Source: Takakia lepidozioides (taxonomy: Eukaryota; Streptophyta; Takakiopsida; Takakiales; Takakiaceae). From it: DNA of 60,000 nt. A program made the translations under genes and the position numbers. The notes below the pieces were generated by a model that saw only the letters and a program-made list of their open reading frames with translations, was not told where the DNA came from and ran no database searches. Location of the stretch: contig CM060731.1 in NCBI GenBank assembly GCA_030704615.1, positions 47,308,001 through 47,368,000 on the forward strand, in the 5' to 3' direction. This document shows, one piece after another, positions 11,146 through 22,640 of this stretch (positions are counted from its first letter, which is position 1; each line of letters starts with the position of its first letter).

Positions 11146-11275
11146 CGTGACCGCTAATACTGGCGGACGCTTAATTTAACAAAATATTAAATTACAAGCG
11201 ACCGCCAATATGGGCGGTCGCTTTTATTAAAAATAATAAATTATATGCGACCGCCAATATAGGCGGACTCATTTT
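11146..11275. repeat. Three tandem GCGACCGCC...GGCGGTCGC hairpins
   Basis: The central copy has a perfect 11-bp stem (AAGCGACCGCC at 11,196 pairing with GGCGGTCGCTT ending 11,223) around an AATATG loop. Imperfect copies lie at about 11,148 and 11,251. They sit about 50 bp apart in otherwise AT-rich DNA. Possible roles are subterminal repeats of a transposon or MITE remnants; no TSD is visible. Confidence 0.7.
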
Positions 11276-11469
11276 TTAATATTTTAGAATTAATAAATAT
11301 TAATAATTGGCCACGTCTGTTTTACACCATGGCTGCCATGTCATTACAAAGGGTAGAAGTAAATCGTAAAAGTCAAATGTAAAAAAAATTACGTGGATAA
11401 ACGTCCGGATTCGACGTGACGTGACGACCGACGTGTCAGCGCCACGTCACGTCAGGAATGATAACTAGG

Positions 11470-11890
11470 CCAGCAACAACACGGAAGCTGGGGCTCCCGA
11501 TAATTGACGTGGGGGCCTCCGTTGAAGTGCGTTCTGCCAAATGAGAGCCACAATTGGCGACAAGGGTGACGTTCAACATCCCTCTCCAGCTAGGGAGTTG
11601 GGAGGGACATGAGGACTTCACGATTTGCGAGGTTGATGGAGTTGATCTCATTTTGGGGATGTTATTTTTGAGTAAATACAGAGCGGTCATAGATGGCCAC
11701 AAGAGGTTGGTCATGCTGCCGTGTGGGAATGGTAGTAAAGTTTTGAGGGTATCAAAAACGCCCAACCGAGTGGGAAGACAAATAAATTACCTGCTAACGG
11801 CGAAGGAGTGGGCCATGGAGGAGCCACACGAGCCCGAGTTTTTGCTTTACGTGAGGCAAGTGGGTGGAGAAGTTGATAGGGAACCAAGCC
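11470..11890 (+). pseudogene. Ty3/gypsy retropepsin relic
   Basis: The plus frame reads DVGASVEVRS (a decayed D-S/T-G-A active site) and then VDLILGMLFLSKYRAVIDGH, the conserved flap-end/helix block of gypsy aspartic proteases. The spacing, about 60 residues, is right. A stop at about 11,541 breaks the frame. No RT follows; the sequence joins the inverted-repeat arm at 11,893. Confidence 0.65.
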
Positions 11891-11892
11891 CA

Positions 11893-12323
11893 AATTGTCT
11901 CCATGCTTTTATCATCGATTGTTTTTGTATAGTGTTATACATCTCATACTGTCAACTACGTCCTTGCACAAAAATCAACTATTCACGTCCATTATTTTGC
12001 ATCTATCTTCTTCCTTCTTATCTCCCATTTCAAGAATAAAAAATCTCTAGATACTCACATTCTTAATTAGTCTACCACTGTATGGTACTAGGCTTCCTTC
12101 CACCTTCTTATGTCTCATTACTATTATGTTATGATAACATTATAATGCCTCAAGACAACGTACCATGTCCACAATCCTAGCAGATGTCTCTATCTCTACT
12201 TAACTTTGCCACCCCATTCTAGACGTCCCCCTTCCATGTTTGCAGGCTGGTTCATCCATAGCGACGGTGCTCTACAACGTAACTTAGTCATAATTAGGAT
12301 TTGAAATATATGTACATTGTCTA
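11893..12323 (+). repeat. Inverted-repeat arm B, left
   Basis: From AATTGTCTCCATGC to TGTACATTGTCTA this is the reverse complement of 16,118-16,549 at roughly 85-90% identity with small indels. The arms enclose the truncated MULE A copy and gypsy 3 gag/LTR. The sequence itself encodes nothing recognisable. Confidence 0.85.
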
Positions 12324-12483
12324 CCCAGTCAGTTGTGACAAATGAGTTGTAAGCACCATAGAGTCGTATCTGCCAGTCGTGGTGCTCACTGTTGACGTGG
12401 CAACGGGGACGCCTAATCATAGTCATTGATAAGACCGCAGTAAATGACTGCAAATCCATGTCAGTTTCACGACAGGGTCTTCA

Positions 12484-12710
12484 TGACTTATATACGACTT
12501 CTGCGGATTAACCCCAGAACAACACGTGGAGAATACCGGGCATGACACGGTGAGGAGAGGGGGTCTTCCAAGACTGGCATGTATGACTTCCGCAGATTAA
12601 CCCCATGACAACACGTGGAGAATATGGGACATGACACGTGGCATGACAATATGGAGATGGAGGTTCTTTCGTGACTGGCATGTATGACTTCGGACGTTTA
12701 ATCCCAGGTC
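12484..12710 (+). repeat. ~100-bp tandem repeat, about 2.3 copies
   Basis: The module TATGACTTCCGCAGATTAACCCC plus ACAACACGTGGAGAATA recurs at about 12,490, 12,585 and (start only) 12,680. Each is preceded by ACTGGCATG in copies two and three. The CACGTGG G-box core is present in each full unit. Confidence 0.7.
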
Positions 12711-14412
12711 CAGTGGAGAATTGCTCGCACAAAGGCGGCGTTTCAAGGCAAGTGTTCCGCAATTTGAGTGGATACACGACAACGTTATTTAGAGATGATA
12801 GGGAGGAATCCAGATGGGGTTGTCCCTGCTCCTACTTTTACAGGAAGATTTGTCCATGCAAAGTTTGCGGAGGCGACAACCACCCAGTTCTAATTCTGCA
12901 GGCACGACATTATAACTTGCGTGTATGGAAAGCCCAAGTACGGCATACAAACAATGCCAGAGGCTCCCCTGGTGTGGCCGGTGGAACCAGGCTGCGATCT
13001 GAGGTTGAGGCTGACGCCCTTACTGCCGCAGACTTTCGGATGGTGCAGCGCACTGACATCCCTAGACAACCATTTCCGCTTCCACAGCCTCCACCACCGA
13101 CCCCTGTGAGAGCAAGAACAATGGGACGCGACAGCTCTAAGCATCCTACACACCGTTGGGGGAAACCGAAGAGGCGGCGACCTCCCTCAAAAGTGAACGA
13201 GACAAGGATGGGAATGCACTTCGGATGAACTGTACAATCCAGAGCTCGACAAAAGTGCCCCCACCAGGCTTCGGACGTGTGTATCAGATGGCCACGACAG
13301 GCTCAGCTGTTCGCAATGAGGTGTACACCATCACCATTTCAGAATTATCCACCTGCAATTGCACCGACTTCCAGATGATACAAGGGGGCATCATATTGCC
13401 CTTGCATGCATCTGTACTACATGTACCTAAAGAGACTCCGAGTAATTCCACAACTCATCACTTCATACATGCACCAGGGTTGAGCCCCAAGAGGTGCACA
13501 CTCTTCTGAATATGGATCCAGGGGACCAGTGAGCTTGGCTTGCGGTCCCCACACAATGGTACGCCCATCCTTTTCGGAGTTTCAGTTATAGTAGAACTGT
13601 ACTGCTGCAAGTACCTCTGACTCTGGCCACAAAAAGGTCCGACTTATGTCTTGCCTACCAGTAACCTGTTTTGCTCGAACTAAGATAATACTATGTCATT
13701 CACTTGTGTTTCCACGTGCTTGTATTTTTGTTTGTTGGAGGGTTCCTGTTTTTCTGCTCTCCCAAACTTTGCTTTCCTCATTTGACCCCGGGCAAGGAAA
13801 TGCGGCGCCGCATTTCCAAGTAACGTCGTAGGTACTAGTAGATGCGGCCTTTGTCATAGCAAGATAGTCGCACCCAGCCTTCAGGGAGCCGACCGTCGCC
13901 AACACCAAACCCCCCAGAAATTTCGCACGTGCGAACCCTAATGCGGCACCGCATTTCTCAGTTGAGTCGCAAAGCTTTCCCGCCGAATACCCGAAGATGA
14001 CAGAATTGTGAAGTACTGTAGACTTTATTGGTGCAGACTCTATTGGTTCAATCGCGGCAGAAGGGTCAGCTTCATTCCAATGTTAAGGCATGTAAAACCG
14101 CGGAATACTCTATACAGGCCAGTATGCGACGTCCTTTTGCCGTGGTATACGGGATTTCTCGTTGCACGGTCACTCATTTCCATGAGCGGAGTTGTTACTG
14201 ACGACATATCTTCGCCGCATTATATGATCTGGAACTTCCAAAAACAACAAGGTCAAATAAAAAACTATTATTTTAATACTTTTGTAATCTGCCGCATTTC
14301 CAAATTTGGAGGAGTCCGCTCATGAAATCCGCGTGTCTTAGACTTCGGCTCATGCGGCTCATGCGGCTCATGGCTCATGGCTCATGGTTTCTGCTCATGA
14401 AATAGTAAACCT
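12711..14412 (+). mobile_element. MULE A, 5'-truncated inverted copy (arm A left)
   Basis: This segment is the reverse complement of 35,135-36,866 at about 95% or better identity. It includes the C-terminal transposase exon (12,716-13,509; SWIM module at about 13,330-13,440 disrupted by a frameshift and a TACAAGGGGG change), the 3' flank and the terminal ATGAGCC-rich end (14,340-14,412). Homology begins abruptly at CAGTGGAGAATTGC in the middle of the transposase gene, so the copy lacks its 5' half. Its outer end interrupts a gypsy gag. The right copy has about 20 extra bp around TCTAAAAAACCATGAGCGG. Confidence 0.85.
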
Positions 14413-15372
14413 CCACTTGAGTGAGCTTTGAATCTTCTCTTGTTGGGGCAGTTTAATGCTATGTGATCTTCTTCTCCGCAATAGAGGCATAATCCATTCG
14501 AGCGCCGTCTTTGTTTTCCTTGTGGCATCAATGGCTTGAATCGGACAGCATCAATCTGCAGGGGATCACTACCGGATGTCTGATGGATCGTTGTGTTTGG
14601 TGCCGTAGTAGCAGCGGCATGATGCGTCGTCGACCATCCAGATCGCTTCTCTTGATGTAAACGATTATCGCATGCAATGACTTGGGTGATGATTTCACTC
14701 AGTGTGCTCACGTTTGGCATTGTCTGCAACAAGTTTTTTATATCATCTTTTAGCCCACATCGAAACTGACTAATGAGGCTCTTCTCATTCCAGTCGAGAT
14801 CGCACGCAAGTTGTCGAAATTCGGCAGCATAAACGGAAGCAGGACGTGCTCTTTGTCGAAGATTTCGCATCTTTGTCTCGGCAACTCTCTCTCTATTATT
14901 CTCTCCAAACGTTGTAGTGAACTCGGACATGAATGCTTCAAAATTATATAGTAAATGCGATTTTTTTTTCTAATAATGGTGCAAACCAAGATAGGGCAGT
15001 GCCTGATAAAATGGTGCCCACGAATCCCACTTGAATATCTTCATCGGGGCAGTATTGTGGATGTAGTCGTAGGCACAGTCGTACTTGTTGAATAAAACCG
15101 CGAAATCTTGATCTCGTCCCCTCAAATTTCTCGGGCATGCTGATCTTTGGTTCTCTCGTAATCTGTTGAAGATGAACCGTTGCAGTAGAAGAAGTTGTAG
15201 TAGAGACTCGTATAGTTGAAGATCCATTGTTCGACTCCTTTAACTCTGAAATTTGTTGTTGCAAATTGTAGAGAGCGTTGTCAAGATCTTGAGACTGATC
15301 AGCTTGCAATTGGGCAGTAGAGTTACGAAGTTCTTGCATCTGGAGCTGAAGACTCTGCAATGTGGCGACCAT
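14382..15372 (-). pseudogene. Ty3/gypsy element 3 gag, frameshifted and truncated
   Basis: The ATG at 15,372 opens a protein with an N-terminal coiled coil (LQLQMQELRNSTAQLQ), then ISMPEKFEGTRSRFRGFIQQ and a Retrotrans_gag core. A homopolymer (14,959-14,969) shifts the frame after LLEKK. The second half (14,936-14,382) has RARPASVYAAEFRQLA and a CCHC knuckle, CLYCGEEDHIALNC. The product would be the nucleocapsid-type coat of a gypsy element. The frame ends within the MULE A terminus, which cut the element before its protease. Confidence 0.85.
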
Positions 15373-15432
15373 TTTTCGCAAATGTGCCTTCCATCTTAAC
15401 TAATTAAAGAACAAACTTTAGTCTCGCCAAAC

Positions 15433-16012
15433 TGTCAAGGACAAGAACATGACTGAACACAAACAAGAGATCAAACTAGAGGTACAAGACTAGACAAGAA
15501 GTCAAAGTCGGCGTGGCCGAATGCATGATGAATAAATAGGAATCGAGATGATATTTAAAACAATGAACAAGAGTAGAAGATATTGGAATACGACTTGAAT
15601 ACTGGAATGCTGGAAACTGGACTGGAGTACCAGATACTGGAAACTGGGATAGAGTACTGGGAACTAGAAACAAGAGTAGCTTGAACTGGTGTTGGCGAGA
15701 CTGAAGAGTGTCCAGTCTCGCCTCCTATATATACTGGCTACTAGGAGGTTCCCTAAGAGGCTTCCCCAAAGGAGGTTTCTTGATGGAGAAGTTTCTTTAA
15801 ACAAAGGAGGTATTTTGATGGAGAAGTTTCATCCAAATGAAGCTTTCTGAGCAGTTTCCCAAGTTACTCTCGGTAATTTGATAAACTCCCGGTAACTTGG
15901 TAACTAATGGTAACTTATGGTAAATCATGGTAGATCATGGTAGATCACGGTAACTTTTGGTAACTTGGTAACTTCTGGTATTTACTCCCTCCTCTGGGCT
16001 ATGTCCGTGACA
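15433..16012 (-). repeat. LTR of gypsy element 3 with PBS-like sequence
   Basis: Read on the minus strand it begins TGTCACGGACATAGCC at 16,012 and ends CTTGACA at 15,433, followed by GTTTGGCGAGACTAAAG as a candidate primer-binding site. A TATATATA box lies at about 15,725-15,735 and GGTAAC-rich direct repeats at 15,890-15,980. A CTGGAATACTGGAAACTGG microrepeat fills 15,595-15,670. The second LTR is absent because the element is truncated at 14,412. Confidence 0.7.
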
Positions 16013-16117
16013 CACCACAGGGGCAGCCCTTCTTGTGTCTCGACCCCCCACCCTCAAGGCAAAGGGCCGCGACATACCATGTATTAATTATGATGAGGCC
16101 GGCTTGGAATGGACTGC

Positions 16118-16549
16118 TAGACAATGTACATACATTTCAAATCCTAACTATGACTAAGCTATGTTGTAGGGCACCGCCGCTCTGGGTGAACCGGCCTGCA
16201 AACATGGAAGGGGGACATCTAGAATAAAGGTGGCATATTAAGTAGAGATAGAGGCATTTGCATTGGAATCTTGTGGACATGGTATGTTGTCTTGAGGCAT
16301 AATGTTATCATAACATAATAGTAATGAGACATAAGAAGGTGGATGGAAGCCTAGTACAATACAATGGTAGACTAATCAAGAAGGTGAGTATCTAGAGGTT
16401 TTTTATTCTTGAAATGGAAGATAAGAAGGAAGAAAATAGACGCAACACGATGGACGTGAATAGATTGATTTTTGTGCAAGGTGGTTGACAGCATGAGATG
16501 TACGACACTATACAAAAACAGTCTAGATGATAAAAGCATGGAGACAATT
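16118..16549 (-). repeat. Inverted-repeat arm B, right
   Basis: Reverse complement of 11,893-12,323. It begins TAGACAATGTACA and ends GGAGACAATT. Flanks outside both arms differ. Confidence 0.85.
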
Positions 16550-17084
16550 ATGAAGTGAATGCTTCTCGTATTATCATAACACTGAGTCTCACTCATGAAG
16601 CTCTTTCACGCAACAAGTGTTCTGAGACATTGCGATCAAGAGCATTAATTATTCATAGAAGAAAACGGAGCCAGAAATATTAGAGTGAATTTCATCTCAA
16701 AATTTTCTAAAACTTACTTGTAAAAACTGATAATATGTATTCAATGCACTCTACGACATTGGCACAAGATCAATCATCGGATCATTGACCAGCCCATTTT
16801 CTATATGAATCGCTTGATGCATAATGCACAGAGCTCGTTGAATCAAGAGGGGAGGTTTTTCCTATCACGTGGTCTACTGTTGTATTCATAAAAATAGGGT
16901 GAAGTTGTATACAATACTTCAGTTTTCTCATTGAATGGAATTCTAAATTTAGATGGAATGTTGCAAAACAATCTTTCAATATGATATGCAATTAAATGAT
17001 CATATGTGAACTAGACAAAGTAGTTTTCTAGATATAATTGCATAGTAAATTATGTAATTATCCAGTATTTATACAGTTCTAAGT
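16550..17084. other. AT-rich DNA downstream of the P450
   Basis: No gene is seen. It should contain the P450 3' UTR; AATAAA-like polyadenylation signals are not clear enough to place. Confidence 0.4.
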
Positions 17085-19852
17085 TTATGCTTTATCTAGA
17101 AGATCACTGCTTTCCAGATAAGCCTTCACGGCAGGGCGAGGTGTAGCAGTAGCGAATAGTGGGTTTTTCAAGTGAAGCACAAACCCATTTCCCTCAGTGA
17201 TATCCATGTCTGCAGGGCTCTTTCCTAAAGGGGGTGTCCAGTCAAATGCGTGCAACATGGAAGCTAATGTCAATTGATAGAAGCGAATTGCTAATGACAT
17301 ACCTATGCAAATGCGTCTTCCACCTCCAAATGGAATAAGTTGATCGTCATTGCCCAAAACATTCAAACCAGAGTTCAAAAAACGCTCAGGCATGAATTTG
17401 TTGGGATCTGACCACACTGCAGGATCCCGTTGAATGGCAAAAGTGTTGAAAATGACCGTCGTGTTTGCAGGAATCGTATACCCTGCAAAGTTAGTGACTT
17501 CTTGTGGATTGTATCGAGGAACACCCATTGCGGCACTTGGGTGGAGACGAAATGACTCTTTCATGACTGCCTGCAGTGCGCCACAAGTGAGAATTGTTAG
17601 TGTAAACGTTCATAAACAAAACCCAAAAATGCTAGAAATAGTTACATGCAAGTAGAAGTTGTGATCAGCTCCATATTATCCTCTTTGAACACTTTGGTCA
17701 TATAGTTGAGCTCCAGTTCAAAATTCCGGAGTTCCCCAGGGCCTGCATTAATCTTCCTAGCACTATAGGAGAGGCTCTTTATAAGTTTCTTTGGGGGATC
17801 GAAGCAAGAAAAAATTGCTATCCCTTACTATAGCTCCAGCTATAATGGGGTCCTGGTCAACCAGTTACTAGATGTGTGGATATGTGGGGCGATGAGTTTA
17901 GAAACCACGTTGTTCTAGTTTGTTTTGGTAAGCGTACTCAACCTTTTCTCCCCCACCTTATAAAGAGTTTTTGCATTAGAGGGAGTTTTGGCAGTATCCT
18001 TAAATTTCTGGATTTCATTGTAAAATTATGATACAACAGTCATGAAAACTCTTGACCATGAATAATTTTGAGCTGGTCGACATAAAAACTCATGACCATA
18101 TACACTAGACTAGCCAAATTAATGCACTCATATACAGATGTTGCTTGTCGTATAAGCTTTGTGGCCATAGACCCAGTGCTGATGAGTTTAGGTGGAACAA
18201 AAGAGAATCTATAGATATATTATCTTTAATGTGAGGTAGGGGACTTACCTTGATATAAATAGTCATATAATAAGAGACAGAGACATAGGAACTTTTGCAC
18301 AATATTGGAATGTGTAACTATCGTGCATATAATAAATTTTCTAGATGGTTACAAGATATGGACTCTCATCGGGCAGAAACCACATTGATACCTGTAGGTA
18401 GGGCATCTTGGGAAGGTCTAACTCTTTGACATTCTGGTGAACTCCAACCACAACATCAATCTCTTTTTGGAGTTCTTTCATCACGTGCGGATGTCGAATG
18501 AGCTCTATAAGTGTCCACTCCATGGATGCGATCATATTATCAGAGGCCCCAGACTGCATATCCTGTATTCAAATGAGCATAATATTACATTAGCGTACTC
18601 TAGTTCTAATCAGCGCGTCGTGGCATGTCTATCCCCGACTAGTAGAACCAGGTTGTCAGATATTAGTTTCTTTGTTCTTCATACCTATAACTACTCAATG
18701 GACTCTCCAACTTATTACATTAATTAATCTATATAATATGTAATTGATGTGTCACGTGTGCTTAAAGTGCTCTCATGTTGTCAATGTTATAAACCCAAGG
18801 CGTGAACTTTATCACATTTGACCGCAGCGATAAATTTGCACTTTCAAAATGAAAGATTATTGTGTAATAGATTGGGGACAAAGCTAGAGTGGAGAAAAAT
18901 AACTTACAAAGATGAGAGACATCACGAGTTCATCGGATAAAGAGTTCTCCATAAGTATATCAGTAAAGTCCAACTGATCTGGACTATGGGTGATCGACCT
19001 ATTTGCCTTGGCCTTTCGGTGCTCCTTCAAAATGTAGGAGCCCATCTCATCAATGATCGGCTTTAGCTGTTTTAAGTTGGCCTCATAGCTCTGTAGATCA
19101 AACCTCCTCAACATTGGAATTAGGTCGCCAATATTGAGCCTCCCAGCCGTACCTATTACTTTCTCAAACAAGTCTTTGAAAATTTCAAGCTTTTCTTGCA
19201 CTTGTTTATCAGCTCTGTACAACCGACCAAGCTGGGTCCTGTACATGGTTTCTACATTGAGCCGTTGCAAGGGAGGATGGATCTCAACTACTTCTCCTAG
19301 TGTTTGGGTTGAATCCCAAAAAGACTTTATCAACTCTACAACCCCTTTATACCGCAGATTTGATGACGCATCCAGCCTTGCACTTGTAAAAAGCTCTGTC
19401 TTACATATTTGACGTAAGTGTCGTAGCTGAGGTGTGTAGACCATGAGTCCCATGGCATTTGGCAAGTACTTGCAAAATGTGTAAAAAATCGTTGAGGCGG
19501 GTCTTGAGGCAAATGCAAGATCGTTGACTTTGAACAGCTCCCTACTCATCTTCGCATTTGAGACCACTAAGACTGGAGTTGTCCCAAAGTGCATGTACAT
19601 GAGGCCTCCATATTTTTTCCAAGCAAGTTCAGCCAGGTTTCTATGTGGTTGCACACCCAAAGAAAACAAGTTGCCCACAATTGGCCATGCGGGAGGACCT
19701 GGTGGTAGTTTTTTCTTGCGCACTGACATCTTTAGACAGATGAAACCAAGAATTGTAGCGGCCAGAAGTGATTGCAACATCCACCCAATCCATGCCTTGC
19801 TTGCAACCAACACTGAAATTGCCGCAGGCACTGTAGAATTCCAACTCTCCAT
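17085..19852 (-). CDS. Cytochrome P450 (CYP71-clan type), intact, three exons
   Basis: Exons are 19,852-18,908 (315 codons), 18,562-18,392 (57) and 17,570-17,085 (161 plus stop), all with GT-AG introns in phase 0, giving 533 residues, normal for a plant ER P450. The ATG at 19,852 is chosen because it places an N-terminal anchor (about residues 8-35), basic RKKK and the hinge LPPGPPAWPIVGNL in order. The K helix is KESFR, the PERF motif is MPERFL and the heme loop is FGGGRRICIG with the Cys ligand near residue 450. The second junction splits MPYLQ from AVMKESFR. Helix I is odd: QSGASDNMIASMEW, where most P450s have A/G-G-x-D-T-T/S, so Asn replaces the oxygen-activating Thr. The substrate is unknown. 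It is the only complete host gene in the window and lies between inverted MULE A copies. Confidence 0.93.
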
Positions 19853-20063
19853 CGCCAAGGGTGACTCTCCTGATAATATCCCAGCTTTCTACTCCAAATT
19901 TTCTTTCGAAGCTACATGAGATCTGAGTTCACTACATACTTCTCCGCAAGCCCAAATTATCATCTCTTTTCTCTTGTGTCATGTGACGGTTGGACATTTC
20001 ACAAGCCCTCATTAATTTGAGAGAACCTAATGCCTCATCGCCATCGCAATGTCCGCACCCATG

Positions 20064-20073
20064 TTTTTTATAA
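20064..20073 (-). promoter_or_regulatory. Candidate TATA box of the P450
   Basis: On the minus strand TTTTATAAAAAAC lies about 215 bp upstream of the ATG in an AT-rich context. It is placed by inspection only; the transcription start is not known. Confidence 0.35.
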
Positions 20074-20079
20074 AATAAA

Positions 20080-21640
20080 TAAAATGTTATTCTCAGATTG
20101 TTCCAAAAAACTCAACAACATGCAAACCCAACAAAAATAAGTGTACAGGGTGTATATGTGAATCTTTCATTCACTCTAAAGGGGTTACCTTCCTGGGGGT
20201 ATTTCTTCAAATCTTTTTCTTTTCCAGATATTAAGTTAAAATAGTCGCAGAATATATCAAATTCCAGAAAAGTTAACATACTTGAAGAATATTTTGGAAG
20301 GCATACATGTAGGATAACTCATGCAACTTTTTTTATTTCTTTTTCTTTGCAACTTATGTTTCATTCACACACATGTATTGTGTGCTAATAAAAATATAGT
20401 ATCTGTTTTATACTGATTTGTGGGATCTACAACTAGGACAACCAGAAATATTGGGAAAGATCTTAAAGAAGTCTGATTCGATGAGCCTTCGCTAAATTAG
20501 TATCTTCTCATGTATCCGTACATGTAAAAGCCATCGTTGTCGGATGAGTATTATTATTTTTAATACCAGCCAGGTCCTGATATTGAATTTTTTTTATTTT
20601 TTAATACCAAGTTGGCCAATATTCGTCGGTTTCCAATAAAAGCATTTCTCGATTTGTGGATGGTTGTCAACTCGACTGGTATTCCAATGATAATGCTAAC
20701 TGGTTACCAACCCAGATAAATATAATTTAAACTACGAACTAAAAAATAAAAGATGTTTTACCTTAAATTTCTATTTTTTAAATAAAAATTATATTCATAC
20801 TTTGTTTCCAAAAGAAAATAAATTATGTATTATAAACTCGTCTCCATTTCCACAGATAGACTCGCAGTTCTCATCCTGATAGCCAATTAGCAATAGCTTC
20901 TCCCTCTTCTTGCCTCATCAGATTCGCCCCTGCTCTCTCCTTCCCTCCCGGCCACCTCCAAGCACCCTCTCCAGCCTTCGGCTTCCCTGTTTTCCGTTCT
21001 CTCCACTGTCGTAGATCTAGACCTACTTTCGTTACTGTTAATGGATTCTTGAAGCAATGTAAGTCTACAAGGTTTTCGATAAGGCTTCAAGCCCATGTCG
21101 GTTCATAATGTCGTTTATACGAGAGTCCACTCTCAGGTTATGGTCCTAGAGTTATCCAGCACGGTCCTCCGTGAGTTAAGCCTTATGGCAGCATGCGGGC
21201 ACTTCAAGGGTTTTAATTTTTTGCCCTTCAAATAATCAAGTAATAAAGTTCTCAGGGCTCCATCCCTGTTTCACCAAGAATTTTTTTAAAAAGAAATAAA
21301 AAATAATAATGTAGCTAAAGCGAGTCGGCCTTTTGCATTACATATGCATATTTATAGGTATGTGCAAAATCCGGTTAGAAATTTATCTACAAGCTTCAAA
21401 ATGCTCATATTTGCAACGAGGTCCTCAATTCTCGTTGATCATATTGCATTCCCAGGACAGACAAAAAATCTTTCACCCAAGAGAGGCAGCCCACCAAGGT
21501 AGGACATGGTGGGGTAAAGATTGAAGAGGATGTGGCGGTGATTGGGGCTGCACATACCGTTGTCCATCCGCCCAAAATTGGTTAATAGTTTTACTTAATA
21601 CGTATACCTTGTACATGGTCCTTGCTTTTGCCCCTAATCC
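20080..21640. other. AT-rich intergenic DNA, no gene
   Basis: Long A/T runs and no coding frame of interest. GGTATT-TACCA-type short repeats occur at 20,560-20,710. Confidence 0.5.
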
Positions 21641-21644
21641 AGGT

Positions 21645-21850
21645 ATTGTTGGGGTGTTCCCTTCAATGCCAATACTAGCCTAGATAGGGTATTGATTTTG
21701 GAAGTGCCAATAGTAACAAGAAGGTCCGGTTCTTAATCTTAAAAATACTTACCAGCTAGGTCGGTATTTTGTTACTTGGGACAATACCCTATCTACCATT
21801 CCAACATTGGTGTCCACCCTTCCCAACGGAAGGCAATAATTGTTGGGGAT
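21645..21850. repeat. Imperfect inverted repeat, possible MITE remnant
   Basis: AGATAGGGTATTG (about 21,682) is exactly reversed as CAATACCCTATCT (about 21,782). Flanking GTTGGGG and CCCTTCAATGCCAA segments have looser counterparts (CCCAAC, TTCCAACATTGG). The loop is about 75 bp. No TSD could be fixed by eye. Confidence 0.45.
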
Positions 21851-21859
21851 AAATTGACA

Positions 21860-22640
21860 CTATAAATTACATGTGTTGTGGCACGACTCTTCCCACCTCT
21901 ATCAAATAAACAAGATTAAATAAACAATAGACAAACCAAGTAAACGTTTGCAGTTTTTGGTTGGTTTGATTTGGATTCTCTTTCAATTGTATTCTATGAT
22001 CTAAATATTTCCTTAACATGAAAATGTAGCATCAGAATTGATACATTTGTGAATTTGTTGGCTTGCCCCTAGGCAGAGTATACGCAAGTGGTTTCTCCTC
22101 CTTGTCACAAGACCAATGTTTTTGTTGGATGATTGTCATTCATTGTCACATCCATTTTGGAACGCATGCAGTGACATAAGAGAGTTATTTTTTCTTCGTT
22201 GCATTAGCTGAGGGTTGCTGGGTTGTTTGTTTGAGGTGTTTATTGGCTCCTCCCCATGGAGTGACCGCTCATAGGTAGTTTTCTCCTAACTTACCTTCCC
22301 AGTTAATACCTATTTATCAAGATCATACCTTTCCCAATAAATACAACTATAATTGATAGGAACAACATTATGATAGGTACCCATCAAACATGACTCAATG
22401 GTATAAATATCCTTCCAGAAGGTAATAAACATATTTGTTTGGATTTCTTATAAACTTTGAAAAATGATAAGAACAATCTTCCGGAGGGTACACCAACATG
22501 TTTGGATTGAGCAATTTTATCGGGATAACCTTCTGGTAGGTACCCATCAAAACATAATGGAATTTTCCATTATGAGTTGGAAAGGTAGAGCCAACTGATG
22601 GGCACAATAATGTTGTGACACGTATAGCATAAGAGAATCC
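21860..22640. other. No gene; diverged short tandem motifs
   Basis: ATGATAGGTACCCATCAAA-type segments recur at about 22,370 and 22,535, with CCTTCCAGAAGGTA, CTTCCGGAGGGTA and CTTCTGGTAGGTA variants between them. This looks like a decayed minisatellite. Confidence 0.45.

Noticed and set aside
11550-12039. Treating the gypsy protease relic as a complete host aspartic protease
   Set aside because: Only one active-site half and the ILG block are present, a stop precedes them, and the sequence merges into an inverted-repeat arm.
17660-17830. A further exon of the P450 in its second intron
   Set aside because: The protein is complete without it, since LPKMPYLQ joins AVMKESFR exactly as in other P450s.
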